Origin: Longimicrobiales bacterium
GTDB lineage: Bacteria; Gemmatimonadota; Gemmatimonadetes; Longimicrobiales; Gaopeijiaceae
Length of the DNA stretch: 64,000 nt
Reading direction: 5' to 3'
NCBI GenBank assembly: GCA_028284495.1
Contig: JANQRP010000032.1
Coordinates: forward strand, 168,615 to 232,614
Below are positions 34,249-43,052 of the stretch, piece after piece (position 1 is the stretch's first letter; each line of letters opens with the position of its first letter). The notes below the pieces were generated by a model. That model ran no database searches. It saw only the letters and a program-made list of their open reading frames with translations, and was not told the origin of the DNA. The position numbers were made by a program, and so were the translations under genes.

Positions 34249-35172
34249 TCACACGTCGGCGGTTCCACGGTCGAGGAGTTCGCGAAGCAGCGGGTTGGGG
34301 AATTTCCGCGAGATCGTGATCGCGTAGAACGTCTCCTGGAGCAGTGGAAGGTGAGCCAGCTCGACGAGCTCCCCGGAGGCGATCTCGTCCCGTACCACGA
34401 TCGAGGGGATCACCGCATGCCCGATGCCCGCGCGAGCCACGAGCCGGAGCATCGCCATGTCGTCGACCTCGGCCGCGATCTGAGGACGAATCGACAGTCG
34501 ATCCACGAGGGCGTCGAATCCGACCCGAATGCTCGTTTCCGCCGCCGGCAACACGAGCGGTGCGTTCGTGAGGAGCTCCCGCAGCCGCGCGTCGTCGGGC
34601 ACGCGTCCCGGATCGGCCGCCACCGCCGAATCCGCCTCGGGGGCGTCGGCGCGCGCGATCAGGCTCACGTCCTGCCGGGCCATGGGATGGGTCACCCACC
34701 GCGTGCCGGCATCCCTGGGCGGCGCCCAGTTGGCCAGCAGCACATCGATCTGATGCGCCTCCAGCTGGCGGAGCAGGTCGTGCACGGGCCCCGACCGGAC
34801 GACCAGCTCCACGTCGTCGCGGAGAATCAGCGGCTCGAGGAAGCCGAGCTGGAAGTTGCGGGACAGCGTCGCCATCGACCCGACCCGGAGGATCAGGCGA
34901 TCCCGCCCGGTCTCGGCGAGCGTGCCGACGAGGTCGTCGCCGAGCGAGAAGATCTCGTCGGCGTGGTCGAGCGCGATCCGTCCCGCCTCGGTCAGGACCA
35001 GGGACCGGTTGCGGCGCTCGAAGAGCTCGTGGCCGAGCGCCTTCTCGAGCTTTCGGATCTGCACGGACACCGCCGACTGGGACACGTGCAGCGAGTCGGC
35101 GGCGCGCGTGAGGTTGCCCTCGTGGGCGACGGCGCGGAAGTAGGCGAGATGGCGGTAGTTGAAGTCGAGCAT
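34249..35172 (-). CDS. LysR family transcriptional regulator, divergent from dabBA
   Basis: 307 residues. N-terminal winged helix-turn-helix ([21 protein letters not shown] then [19 protein letters not shown]) and a two-lobed effector domain. Near the start the protein reads [19 protein letters not shown]. LysR proteins commonly control divergently transcribed targets; here the target is dabB, 74 bp away. The analogue CbbR/CcmR controls carbon-uptake genes in autotrophs, so control of the DabAB operon by a metabolite is likely. A palindrome TTTCATGAAA sits 2 bp upstream of its start. Confidence 0.9.
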   Translation of the reverse strand: MLDFNYRHLAYFRAVAHEGNLTRAADSLHVSQSAVSVQIRKLEKALGHELFERRNRSLVLTEAGRIALDHADEIFSLGDDLVGTLAETGRDRLILRVGSMATLSRNFQLGFLEPLILRDDVELVVRSGPVHDLLRQLEAHQIDVLLANWAPPRDAGTRWVTHPMARQDVSLIARADAPEADSAVAADPGRVPDDARLRELLTNAPLVLPAAETSIRVGFDALVDRLSIRPQIAAEVDDMAMLRLVARAGIGHAVIPSIVVRDEIASGELVELAHLPLLQETFYAITISRKFPNPLLRELLDRGTADV

Positions 35173-35174
35173 AG

Positions 35175-35240
35175 TTTCATGAAAGCGAACGAAAACGTCG
35201 GATACTTATATTGGACCAAATACCTGGACGACGCTAGATA
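35175..35240. promoter_or_regulatory. LysR-dabB intergenic control region
   Basis: TTTCATGAAA (35175-35184) is a perfect 10-bp palindrome just before the lysR start. On the + strand, TTGGAC (35211-35216) and TAGATA (35235-35240) are 18 bp apart and form a weak sigma70-like promoter; its start point would fall near 35247, making the ATG at 35277 the likely dabB start. The region is noticeably A/T-rich compared with its surroundings. Confidence 0.4.
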
Positions 35241-35246
35241 TCGGCC

Positions 35247-36875
35247 GTGATCCACGCGACTTCGACCCCGGCGGACATGGCACAGCTCCTGATTCTCCTG
35301 ACGCTCGCGGCACCCGCGTCGCTCGTGGCCGTGGCGCTTCGAGCGCGGCGGCAGCCCGGACCGAGACCCCACACCGTCCTTCGCGCGGCCCGCATGGCTG
35401 CACCGCTCGCACTCCTCGGCAGCGCGGCGGCGATCGCGCACGTGGCGCTCTACGGAGCCACCACGACCGCGACGGCCGGACCGGCCGGTCTCGGCTTCTC
35501 GATCCGCGTGGACGCGCTGAGCGTCACGATGCTCGCGCTCGTCGCCTTCATGGGCGGGGTCGTCCTCCGATTCAGCCGGAACTACCTCGACGGAGATCCG
35601 CGCCACGGCGCGTTCATCGGGAATCTCGCGCTCACCGTCGCGTCCGTGATGATGCTGGTGCTGGCGGGGAACCTCCTCCATCTGGCCGTATTCTGGGCGT
35701 TGACGAGCTTCGCGCTCCACCGGCTCCTCGTCTTCTATCGGGACCGGCGAGGCGCCGTGCTCGCGGCCCGTAAGAAGTGGGTCGTGGCGCGAGCCGGCGA
35801 CGTGCTGCTCGCGGCATCGGCGGTCCTCCTCTGGCTCACGTACGGAACGGGCGATCTCGCGACGATCGCGACCGCCGCCGCCTCCGGGGCGGGGGCGGGC
35901 GGCGCCATGGTACTGGCCGCCACGTTGATGATCGCCGCGGCCGCCGCCCTCAAGTCCGCCGCCTTCCCGACCCACGGCTGGCTCCTGGACGTCATGGAGA
36001 CGCCGACGCCGGTGTCGGCCCTCCTGCACGCCGGGATCATCAACGGAGGGACCTTCCTGGTCGTGCGACTCGCCGACGTGATGCTCACCACGCCGATCGC
36101 GCTCCACCTCCTGGTCGTGGTCGGAGCCGTCACGGCGATCGTCGCGTCCAGCGTCCTGGTGACGCAGGCGAGCGTGAAGACGGCCCTCGCGTGGTCGAGT
36201 GCCGCACACATGGGCTTCATGCTCATGCTCTGCGGGTTCGGGGCGTTCCCCGTCGCGGTCCTCCACCTCATTGCCCACTCCTTCTACAAGGCACACGCCT
36301 TCCTGGCGTCCGGAAGCGCGGTCGAGGTGCCTCGGGCGGCGTCGGCGAAGACCTCGGTGCCCTCCTGGGGACGGATCGTGCTCGGGCTCGCGGTCGCGGG
36401 CGTCAGCGTCGCCGGCGTGGGGACACTCCTCGATGTCGAGATGGCCGACAAGCCGGTGACGCTCGGCCTTGCGGCCGTGATCGCGATCGCGCTCACCCAG
36501 CTCTGGGGCGCCGGGCTCGCGGCGGGGCGAGACCTCGGGTTCGTGCTCACGCGGGTCGCGGTGTGGTCGACGGCGACCACCCTCGCCTTCTTCGGGCTCG
36601 AGCTGGCTGCCGCGGACCTCCTCGCCGGCGCCATCCCGGTAGACCCGCTGACGGACCCGGTCACGGTGCTCCTGCTGCTGGGCGTCGTTGCCGGCTTCGC
36701 CGCCGTCGTGGCCGTTCAGCTTCGACTCCCGGTTCTTGCCACCCGTCCGAGAGTTCGCGCTCTCCGCGTGCACATGCGGAACGGCTTCTACGCCAACGCG
36801 CGCTTCGATCGACTGGTCGGCGGGTGGTCCGCCGATCGGCGCACCCCCACCTCCTCCATCCGGACCACCTCATGA
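35247..36875 (+). CDS. dabB: DabB, proton/sodium-conducting subunit of inorganic carbon transporter
   Basis: 542 residues from GTG (513 or so from the ATG at 35277). Complex-I antiporter-like protein: about 13-14 helices with the Proton_antipo signatures LKSAAFPTHGWLLDVMETPTPV and LLHAGIINGGTFLVVRLAD, containing the conserved Lys and His of the channel. This single-gene NdhF/NuoL-like form next to DUF2309 is DabB, which together with DabA converts CO2 to bicarbonate driven by cation flow. Its stop overlaps dabA (ATGA). Inner membrane. Confidence 0.93.
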   Translation: MIHATSTPADMAQLLILLTLAAPASLVAVALRARRQPGPRPHTVLRAARMAAPLALLGSAAAIAHVALYGATTTATAGPAGLGFSIRVDALSVTMLALVAFMGGVVLRFSRNYLDGDPRHGAFIGNLALTVASVMMLVLAGNLLHLAVFWALTSFALHRLLVFYRDRRGAVLAARKKWVVARAGDVLLAASAVLLWLTYGTGDLATIATAAASGAGAGGAMVLAATLMIAAAAALKSAAFPTHGWLLDVMETPTPVSALLHAGIINGGTFLVVRLADVMLTTPIALHLLVVVGAVTAIVASSVLVTQASVKTALAWSSAAHMGFMLMLCGFGAFPVAVLHLIAHSFYKAHAFLASGSAVEVPRAASAKTSVPSWGRIVLGLAVAGVSVAGVGTLLDVEMADKPVTLGLAAVIAIALTQLWGAGLAAGRDLGFVLTRVAVWSTATTLAFFGLELAAADLLAGAIPVDPLTDPVTVLLLLGVVAGFAAVVAVQLRLPVLATRPRVRALRVHMRNGFYANARFDRLVGGWSADRRTPTSSIRTTS

Positions 36876-39502
36876 GCCCCTCCGCCCAGGCCACGCTTTC
36901 CGCACCGACTCGAACCGACTCCTCCGCAGGCGACGGGGCCCAGCTCGCCTCGGAGTCCCTGTGGGCCGTCGATCGCGCCTCCACGCTCGACGCCGGAGTG
37001 CGGGAGATGATCGTGGACGCGGCCGTGCGTCGCATCGCGCCGCTCTGGTCGCTCGAATCGTTCGTGGCCGTGAATCCGTGGTTCGGCGTGGCCGATCATC
37101 GCGTGGACGAGGCCGCCATCCGGATGCAGCGCGTGGCCGGCGCCCGATCGACGATGCCCCGCGCCTGGTATCGGACGGCGATCGAGGACGGCCGCATCGA
37201 GGACCGTCACCTGGAGCGTTCCCTCGCGGCGGCCCGCGAGGCCGCGCGGCAGAGGGCCGAGATTCTCCGGCACCTGCCCGCCGACGCCCACGCCCTGCGG
37301 GCGATCCTGGCGACCGACCGCGAAGGCCGTCGGGCCGCCTCCGACCCGGTGGTCGCGGATGCGGCTCGCCAGGCCACCGGGGTCGCATGGGACGAGCTCG
37401 TCCGGGACCGCGTGTCCGCGTGGGCCTCGGACCACTTCGATGAGGGACAGGCGGCGTGGAGCTCCCCGTTCGCCGGCCTGGGGGTCTGGGCGGCCTGGCG
37501 CGCGGACGCGTCGATCGATCGGACGCCCGAGGTGCTCGGGCTGCCGGGATTCCGCGCCTTCGTGGGTTCGCTCCCCGAGGACGCCACCGCGGCTCGCGCG
37601 GAGCTGATCGCCGCGCTCGACCTGCCGACTGCCGAGCTCGAACTCTACTTCCACCGGCTCCTGATGCAGGTCGGTGGCTGGTCCGCATGGACCCGACGCC
37701 GCGGTTTCGAGGCCGAGCTTCGCGATGGGGACGACGCGTCCGCGAGCGACTTCCTCACGATTCTCATGGCGTGGGAGGTAGGCCTGCTGCGAGGCTTCGA
37801 CGCCTTTCGGGTCGAGACCGTGTGGCGCGAACTCCGACGCAAGGCCCGGCAGGGCCCCGACCGCGAGCGCGCCGAAGCCGACGTCCGCATCGATCTGCTG
37901 CTCCAGGACGCCTTCGAGCACGCCGAGCACGAGCGGATGGTGGCGCGGTTCGCGAACCATGCCGATACCACCACGGTCGAGACGCCCGACGAGCGGCCGC
38001 TCCTTCAGGCCGCCTTCTGCATCGACGTACGTTCCGAGGTCCTCCGGAGGGCGCTCGAGCGCATCGCACCGCGCACGGAGACCATCGGATTCGCGGGCTT
38101 CTTCGGTGTCTCCCTGGACTATCACCCGCCGGGTGGCGACCGGCGCCAGGCGCTGTGCCCGGTGCTGCTGACTCCCGGCGCGGAGGCGCGCGACCGGGTC
38201 GTCGGCGACCCTGCCGAGACCGAGCGGATCGGCGCGGTGCGCGCGCTGCGCCGTCGGGCGTCGTCGGCCTGGAAGTCGTTCAAGATGGGCGCGGTCTCCT
38301 GCTTCGGGTTCGTGGGCCCGGTGGGTCTGGCCTACGCGGCGAAGCTCGTCGGCGACGGATTCGGTCTCACGCGGCCCTCTCCCGCGCCCGGCACGGACGG
38401 TCTCGGGCCGTCCGAGCGTGCGCGCCTGGTGCCGGAGATGGACCTGCCGCTGGAGGGCCGCGTGGACACGGCCGAGTTCATCCTCCGGGGCATGTCGCTG
38501 GTCGGGAACTTCGCGCGGATCGTGCTCCTGGCCGGGCACGGCTCGACGACGGCGAACAACCCGCACGCCACCGGCCTCGACTGCGGGGCGTGCGGCGGCC
38601 GGGCCGGCGACGTCAACGCCCGCGTGGCCGCAGCGCTGCTGAACGAGCCCGAGGTACGCCGCGGGCTGCGGCGCCGGGGCATCGAAATCCCCGAGGACAC
38701 CATCTTCCTCGGAGGCCGGCACGACACCACCACCGATCAGGTCGCGCTGCTCGACGCCGCGTCCGTCCCGCCGTCACACGCCGAGGACCTGGACCGGGTC
38801 CGACGCTGGCTCCGCGAAGCGGGTGAAGCGGTCCGCCGCGAGCGAGCGCCCGCGCTCGGGCTCGAACGCGAGTCGCCGGATGTCGACGCGCGTGTCCTCG
38901 AACGGGCTCGCGACTGGTCGCAGGTCCGGCCGGAGTGGGGCCTCGCCGGCTGCTCGACCTTCGTGGCGGCGCCACGGGAGCGGACGGCGGGCCTCGACCT
39001 CGGTGGCCGGGCGTTCCTGCACTCCTACGACTGGGGGGGAGACGCCGACTTCGGAGTGCTCGAGCTCATCCTCACCGCGCCGGTCGTCGTGGCCAGCTGG
39101 ATCAGCCTGCAGTACTTCGGATCGACCGTCGACAACGAGGTGTTCGGTAGCGGCAACAAGACGCTCCACAACGTCGTGGGCACGGTGGGCGTGCTCGAGG
39201 GCAACGGCGGTGACCTCCGCGTGGGTCTGCCGATGCAGTCGGTACACGACGGAGATCGGCCCGTCCACGAGCCCCTTCGCCTGAACGTCATCGTCGAGGC
39301 CCCGAGGGAGGCGATGACCGCGGTGATCGAGCGGAACGAGCACCTTCGGCATCTGCTGGACAACGGCTGGATGCACCTCTGGGCGATGGGCGCGTCCGGG
39401 CACCTCACGCACCGGTACGCGGGTGACGGCCGCTGGGCGCGCGTCCGCGTCGAAGAAGAGGGTGGGGTCGCCGCGAGTCGTTCGGCCGAGGAGGCCGCCT
39501 GA
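36872..39502 (+). CDS. dabA: DabA, carbonic-anhydrase-like subunit of inorganic carbon transporter (DUF2309)
   Basis: 876 residues from the ATG overlapping the dabB stop. DUF2309 family, about 800-1000 residues. The beta-carbonic-anhydrase-like zinc site is visible: C383 and D385 in AFCIDVRSE, then H556 in LAGHGSTTANNPH and C571 in LDCGACGG. The 15-residue His-Cys spacing matches that reported for Halothiobacillus DabA2. No membrane segments; it sits on the cytosolic face bound to DabB. It catalyses one-way CO2 hydration to accumulate bicarbonate. Start at 36872 is supported by the ATGA overlap; the longer open frame overlaps dabB. Confidence 0.95.
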   Translation: MSPSAQATLSAPTRTDSSAGDGAQLASESLWAVDRASTLDAGVREMIVDAAVRRIAPLWSLESFVAVNPWFGVADHRVDEAAIRMQRVAGARSTMPRAWYRTAIEDGRIEDRHLERSLAAAREAARQRAEILRHLPADAHALRAILATDREGRRAASDPVVADAARQATGVAWDELVRDRVSAWASDHFDEGQAAWSSPFAGLGVWAAWRADASIDRTPEVLGLPGFRAFVGSLPEDATAARAELIAALDLPTAELELYFHRLLMQVGGWSAWTRRRGFEAELRDGDDASASDFLTILMAWEVGLLRGFDAFRVETVWRELRRKARQGPDRERAEADVRIDLLLQDAFEHAEHERMVARFANHADTTTVETPDERPLLQAAFCIDVRSEVLRRALERIAPRTETIGFAGFFGVSLDYHPPGGDRRQALCPVLLTPGAEARDRVVGDPAETERIGAVRALRRRASSAWKSFKMGAVSCFGFVGPVGLAYAAKLVGDGFGLTRPSPAPGTDGLGPSERARLVPEMDLPLEGRVDTAEFILRGMSLVGNFARIVLLAGHGSTTANNPHATGLDCGACGGRAGDVNARVAAALLNEPEVRRGLRRRGIEIPEDTIFLGGRHDTTTDQVALLDAASVPPSHAEDLDRVRRWLREAGEAVRRERAPALGLERESPDVDARVLERARDWSQVRPEWGLAGCSTFVAAPRERTAGLDLGGRAFLHSYDWGGDADFGVLELILTAPVVVASWISLQYFGSTVDNEVFGSGNKTLHNVVGTVGVLEGNGGDLRVGLPMQSVHDGDRPVHEPLRLNVIVEAPREAMTAVIERNEHLRHLLDNGWMHLWAMGASGHLTHRYAGDGRWARVRVEEEGGVAASRSAEEAA

Positions 39503-40377
39503 CCGCGCACTCGAACGGCATCGCCCTCGGCGCCTTCACGGTCGCGACCAGGCACGGGAAGGAGAGGGTGCTCGCGCCGCCGCTGGCACGCGTGACCGGC
39601 ATGCGTGCCACGCCTCCACCTCCGATCGACACCGATCGTCTCGGCAGCTTCGACGGCCGCGTACCTCGACGGGGGAGCGTCCACGAGACGGCGGTCCGCA
39701 AGGCGCGAGCGGGCGCCCTCGCGGCCGGTGTGCAGGCGGCCGTGGCGAGCGAGGGAGCGTACGGGTCGCACCCGAGGATCCCCTTCGCCAGGGGCGGGCT
39801 GGAGTACGTCGTGTTCGTGGACGTCGCTCGGGACTTCGTCGTGTCGGAGCACCGCATCGTGGATCGCCCGGTCTTCGTCGATGAGCGAATCCGGCGTGAC
39901 AGCGACCTCGAGGACGTCGTGCGCCGTGCCCGCCTCCCCTCGCACGCCCTGATGGTCGGCATCGAGCGAGAGGACGGGGCGATCGACTGGATCGGGAAGG
40001 GGATTCGCGAGATTCCCGACCTGGAGCGGAGCATCGCGGAGGCCTTCGACGCGACCCCGCCGGGTCCGGGGGCTCGATCCGTCCGACTGGTGACGGACAT
40101 GCGCGCCGACCGGAACCCCACCCGGATGCGGGACATCGGCGAGCTGGCGCACGACCTCGCCGCGCGGCTGGAATGCCGATGCCCGGCGTGTGACACTCCG
40201 GGGTTCGGGTGGCGGGAGTTCCTTCGCGGTCTCCGCTGCGAGGGCTGCGGGCGGACGACACCTCTCGTCCGCGCGGAACTCCACGCCTGTGTCCGATGCG
40301 ACCACGTCGAGGAGCGTCCGCGCGCCGACGGCCTCGAGGCCGCGGACCCCGCCTCCTGCCCGACGTGTCACCCCTGA
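39499..40377 (+). CDS. DUF6671-like zinc-ribbon protein, probable CTG start
   Basis: 292 residues if it begins at the CTG at 39499 (overlapping the dabA stop as CTGA); the first ATG/GTG/TTG is GTG 39568. The stretch before that GTG, IALGAFTVATRHGKERVLAP, carries the family's N-terminal V-A-T-x-H-x-K-E motif, so the true start is upstream. Later signatures: IDTDRLGSFDG, ASEGAYGSHPRIPF, TDMRADRNPTRMRDIGELA and four C-x-x-C sets (CPACDTPGF, CEGCG, CVRCD, CPTC) that should bind two zinc ions. Function unknown. It is coupled to dabA. Confidence 0.82.
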   Translation: MTAHSNGIALGAFTVATRHGKERVLAPPLARVTGMRATPPPPIDTDRLGSFDGRVPRRGSVHETAVRKARAGALAAGVQAAVASEGAYGSHPRIPFARGGLEYVVFVDVARDFVVSEHRIVDRPVFVDERIRRDSDLEDVVRRARLPSHALMVGIEREDGAIDWIGKGIREIPDLERSIAEAFDATPPGPGARSVRLVTDMRADRNPTRMRDIGELAHDLAARLECRCPACDTPGFGWREFLRGLRCEGCGRTTPLVRAELHACVRCDHVEERPRADGLEAADPASCPTCHP

Positions 40378-40378
40378 C

Positions 40379-40407
40379 GCCACGGGTGGCTCCGCAGACC
40401 CCGTGGC
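40379..40407 (+). terminator. Hairpin after the dabBA operon
   Basis: Arms GCCACGGG (40379-40386) and CCCGTGGC (40400-40407) pair perfectly with a 13-base loop, 2 bases after the DUF6671-like stop. No U-run follows, so it may be a weak terminator or a 3' stabiliser. Confidence 0.45.
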
Positions 40408-40455
40408 AGCCGATGGGGATGCGGCGAGGGCCGGGTCGCCGCACCTTCCGGGCGA

Positions 40456-40502
40456 CCCCCCCCGCCCGGGCGACCTCCCCGCCCCCCGCCCGCCCCCGTC
40501 CC
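40456..40502 (-). promoter_or_regulatory. Predicted G-quadruplex on the minus strand
   Basis: Seven runs of three or more C occur in 47 bases (8, 3, 4, 6, 3, 5 and 3 C), so the minus strand carries seven G-tracts with loops of 1-9 bases, well above the four needed for a G-quadruplex. It lies 28 bp before the acylase start, inside its probable leader or promoter. Confidence 0.5.
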
Positions 40503-40530
40503 GCGACCCGCACGCGACCCCGAGGCCCGC

Positions 40531-42738
40531 ATGCTCCCGTCCCCGCCCGCGACTCCATCGTTCCCTTCGTCGGTACTTCGTCGGCGCACCCGTGCGGCGT
40601 GCGTCGCCGGAGCGGCCCTTCTCCTAGCCGGGGCCCCTCTCACCGGGCAGGCGACCGACCGATCGACCCCGGCGAACCTCTCCGCGCGCGTCGAGATCGT
40701 GCGTACCGCGTATGGCGTGCCGCACATCCTCGCCGACGACCTCGCGGCCATGGGGTACGGACTCGCATGGGTGATGATGGAGGACTATCGCGAGCAGGTG
40801 CCCGAGGCGCTGCTCCGCGCGAACGGTCGCTGGGCGCTTGCGGGCGGTGGCGCGAGCGCGGTCGGGGGCGACTTCGCGGGCCGGCTCGACCACGCCTTCG
40901 CGGGCGAGACGTACCACCTGCTCCCGCGGGACGTCCGTGACGTGTACGCGGGGTTCGCCGAGGGCCTGAACGACTTCATCCGCCTGCACGCCGACTCGCT
41001 GCCCGGCTGGGCGCACCCCGAGTTCACGCCACAGGACGTGGCGGCGCGCGACATCTCGGTGTGGGACCAGGGGGCGGTCGCGGACTTCGAGCGGCTGCGT
41101 CGACGGGAGCCACCGCTCGAGCCCGATCTCGAGGACGGCTCCAATGCGTGGGCGCTCGCGCCGGAGCGCAGCGCGTCCGGGAACGCGCTTCTGCTCCGGA
41201 ATCCGCACCTCTCGTGGACGGCCGGCTACTACGAGACCCACGTGGTCGTGCCGGGGGTCATCGACTTCTACGGCGACTTCCGTCTGGGTGGGCCCTTCAC
41301 GACGATCGGCGGGTTCAATCGGCGGCTCGGCTGGGCGACCACCAACAACGGTCCCGACCTGGAGGAGTTCTACGCCCTGCTGCGCGCGCCCGAGGACCCG
41401 GACGCCTACCTCTTCGACGGCGGTCGCGTGGCGATCGACCGGCGTACCGTCACCGCCGAGTACGTGCGTTCCGACGGGTCGATCGGCACGGCCAGTCGCG
41501 AGATGTCCTTCACGCCGCTCGGGCCCGTCGTGTACGAGGTCGAGGACACCGTCTACATCGTCCGAGCCCATTCGCTGTCTCAGTACCGGGTCGGCGAGCA
41601 GTGGCTGCGCATGATGCAGGCGGACGACTTCGACGAGTGGACCGCCGCGATGAAGATCCGCGCCAAGGTGTCGTCGAACCTCACGTACGCCGATGCGGAC
41701 GGGGTCATCCACCTCATCTGGAACGCCGCCGCGCCCGACCTCCCGCACCCGCACTCCGACGGGCCGGCTCTCGCGACCGAAACCGAGGACGTCTGGACCG
41801 AACTCGTGCGGTACGAGGATCTGCCGCAGATCACGAGTCCGCCGGGTGGCTACGTGCAGAACGCGAACGATCCGCCGTACCACACGAACCTCCGTGCCGT
41901 CCTCCCCCGCGACGACTACCCGGAGAGTTTCCCGGAACCCGCCCTTCGCTTCCGGTCCCAGAACTCGCTGGAGCTGATCGACACCGACCACCGGCTCACG
42001 CTCGACGAGTTCGTGGAGCTGAAGCACGCGATGGGGATGACGATCGCGGACCGGATGAAGGACGACATGATCGCGATCCTCGAGGACCGAATCGGGGAGC
42101 AGGGGATGGTGTCGGCCGACACGTACAACGCCATCGAGACGCTGAAGTCGTGGGACAACACCGCCTCCCGCGACTCGCGCGGCAGCTCGCTCTTCGAGCT
42201 CTGGGTGGACGAGTACTTCGACCTCGTGGCCGACTCGCTGCGCTACGACGTCGGCTGGTCGGAGGAGGAGCCGATGACGACCCCCCGCGGCGTGGGGGAC
42301 GAACAGGCCGCGGTGGAGGCGTTCGGACGCGCGATGGATGAAGCAAGCGACCGCTGGGGCACCTGGGACGTCACCTGGGGCGAGGTGCACCGGATCCGGC
42401 CCGACTCGAGCGACATCGACCTGCCGGTTGGCGGATGCGCGAGCGCACTCGGGTGCTTCCGCGTGGTCGGGTTCACGGATGACGACGACGGGAAGTACGC
42501 CGGGTACCGGGGGGACGGGTGGGTCGTCGCCGTCGAGTTCGCCGACGTGCCGATCGCGCGCTCCGTGCTGCTGTACGGCAACTCGAATCGGCCCGCGTCG
42601 GAGCGCTACTACGACCAGGCGGAGATGTTCTCCGAGAATCGGATGAAGCCGGTCGCGTTCACGCGCGAGGACATCGAGCGGGGTGCCGTGACGCGCTACC
42701 GCCCGGGAGTCACGTCCTCAGGTTCCGGTACGCGCTGA
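40531..42738 (+). CDS. Penicillin acylase family N-terminal-nucleophile hydrolase
   Basis: 735 residues with signal peptide (AACVAGAALLLAGAPLTGQ). Made as a precursor that cleaves itself; the new N-terminal Ser of the beta chain is S204 in EDGSNAWALAPERSASGN, followed by GFNRRLGWATTNNGPD with the oxyanion Asn. The C-terminal part (GNSNRPASERYYDQAEMFSENRMKPVAF) is complete. Family members cleave amide bonds of acyl-homoserine lactones, cyclic lipopeptides or beta-lactams. The TonB receptor and peptidases nearby suggest periplasmic scavenging; the substrate is unknown. Confidence 0.9.
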   Translation: MLPSPPATPSFPSSVLRRRTRAACVAGAALLLAGAPLTGQATDRSTPANLSARVEIVRTAYGVPHILADDLAAMGYGLAWVMMEDYREQVPEALLRANGRWALAGGGASAVGGDFAGRLDHAFAGETYHLLPRDVRDVYAGFAEGLNDFIRLHADSLPGWAHPEFTPQDVAARDISVWDQGAVADFERLRRREPPLEPDLEDGSNAWALAPERSASGNALLLRNPHLSWTAGYYETHVVVPGVIDFYGDFRLGGPFTTIGGFNRRLGWATTNNGPDLEEFYALLRAPEDPDAYLFDGGRVAIDRRTVTAEYVRSDGSIGTASREMSFTPLGPVVYEVEDTVYIVRAHSLSQYRVGEQWLRMMQADDFDEWTAAMKIRAKVSSNLTYADADGVIHLIWNAAAPDLPHPHSDGPALATETEDVWTELVRYEDLPQITSPPGGYVQNANDPPYHTNLRAVLPRDDYPESFPEPALRFRSQNSLELIDTDHRLTLDEFVELKHAMGMTIADRMKDDMIAILEDRIGEQGMVSADTYNAIETLKSWDNTASRDSRGSSLFELWVDEYFDLVADSLRYDVGWSEEEPMTTPRGVGDEQAAVEAFGRAMDEASDRWGTWDVTWGEVHRIRPDSSDIDLPVGGCASALGCFRVVGFTDDDDGKYAGYRGDGWVVAVEFADVPIARSVLLYGNSNRPASERYYDQAEMFSENRMKPVAFTREDIERGAVTRYRPGVTSSGSGTR

Positions 42739-42796
42739 CGAGAAGAATCAGGACGGTGAAGGGGAGCGCGAAGCCGAGCAGGGCGAGGCCGATCTG

Positions 42797-42967
42797 GACC
42801 CGTCGGTCTTCACCAGAGTCCCCGGGCAGTCGGCCCGGCCGGGGAGCCCCTTCTACTCGAACCTGGTCGAGTCGTGGGGGGCGGGAGAGTACTTCCCGAT
42901 GCTGTTCGGGCGTGAGGCGGTGGAGGCGGACGCCCGGGCGCGGCTGGTGCTTCGGCCTTCCGGGTAG
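42797..42967 (+). pseudogene. C-terminal fragment of a second penicillin acylase gene
   Basis: In frame +2 relative to the intact gene, about 57 codons read VFTRVPGQSARPGSPFYSNL, ESWGAGEYFPMLFGREAVE and a short tail to TAG at 42965-42967. This is the typical last segment of the family (GQSG-x-P-x-SP-x-Y, W-x-x-GEY-x-P-x-x-F). The intact gene has its own complete end, so this is a remnant of another copy rather than a frameshift of the first. The 43053-42739 stretch (about 314 bp) otherwise holds no gene. Between 42713 and 42799 the minus strand reads a helix-like ALLGFALPFTVLILLVSAYR, perhaps the tail of a lost membrane gene. Confidence 0.6.
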
Positions 42968-43052
42968 CAGCGGCGCCCGCCCACCGACGCGGATGGGCGG
43001 GCGACCGGGCACCACGTCTGCCCGGCGGGTGTCCCCGCCGAACGAGTTCGCC

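Noticed and set aside
40531..42967. Frameshifted penicillin acylase with its end in another frame
   Set aside because: The intact gene already has a complete family C-terminus, so the downstream piece is an extra copy rather than a frameshift.
42710..43015. 101-residue minus-strand gene
   Set aside because: Its N-terminal two thirds is Pro/Arg-rich antisense of the acylase remnant; only the last 29 residues look like a real helix, so it was treated as a possible tail of a lost gene.
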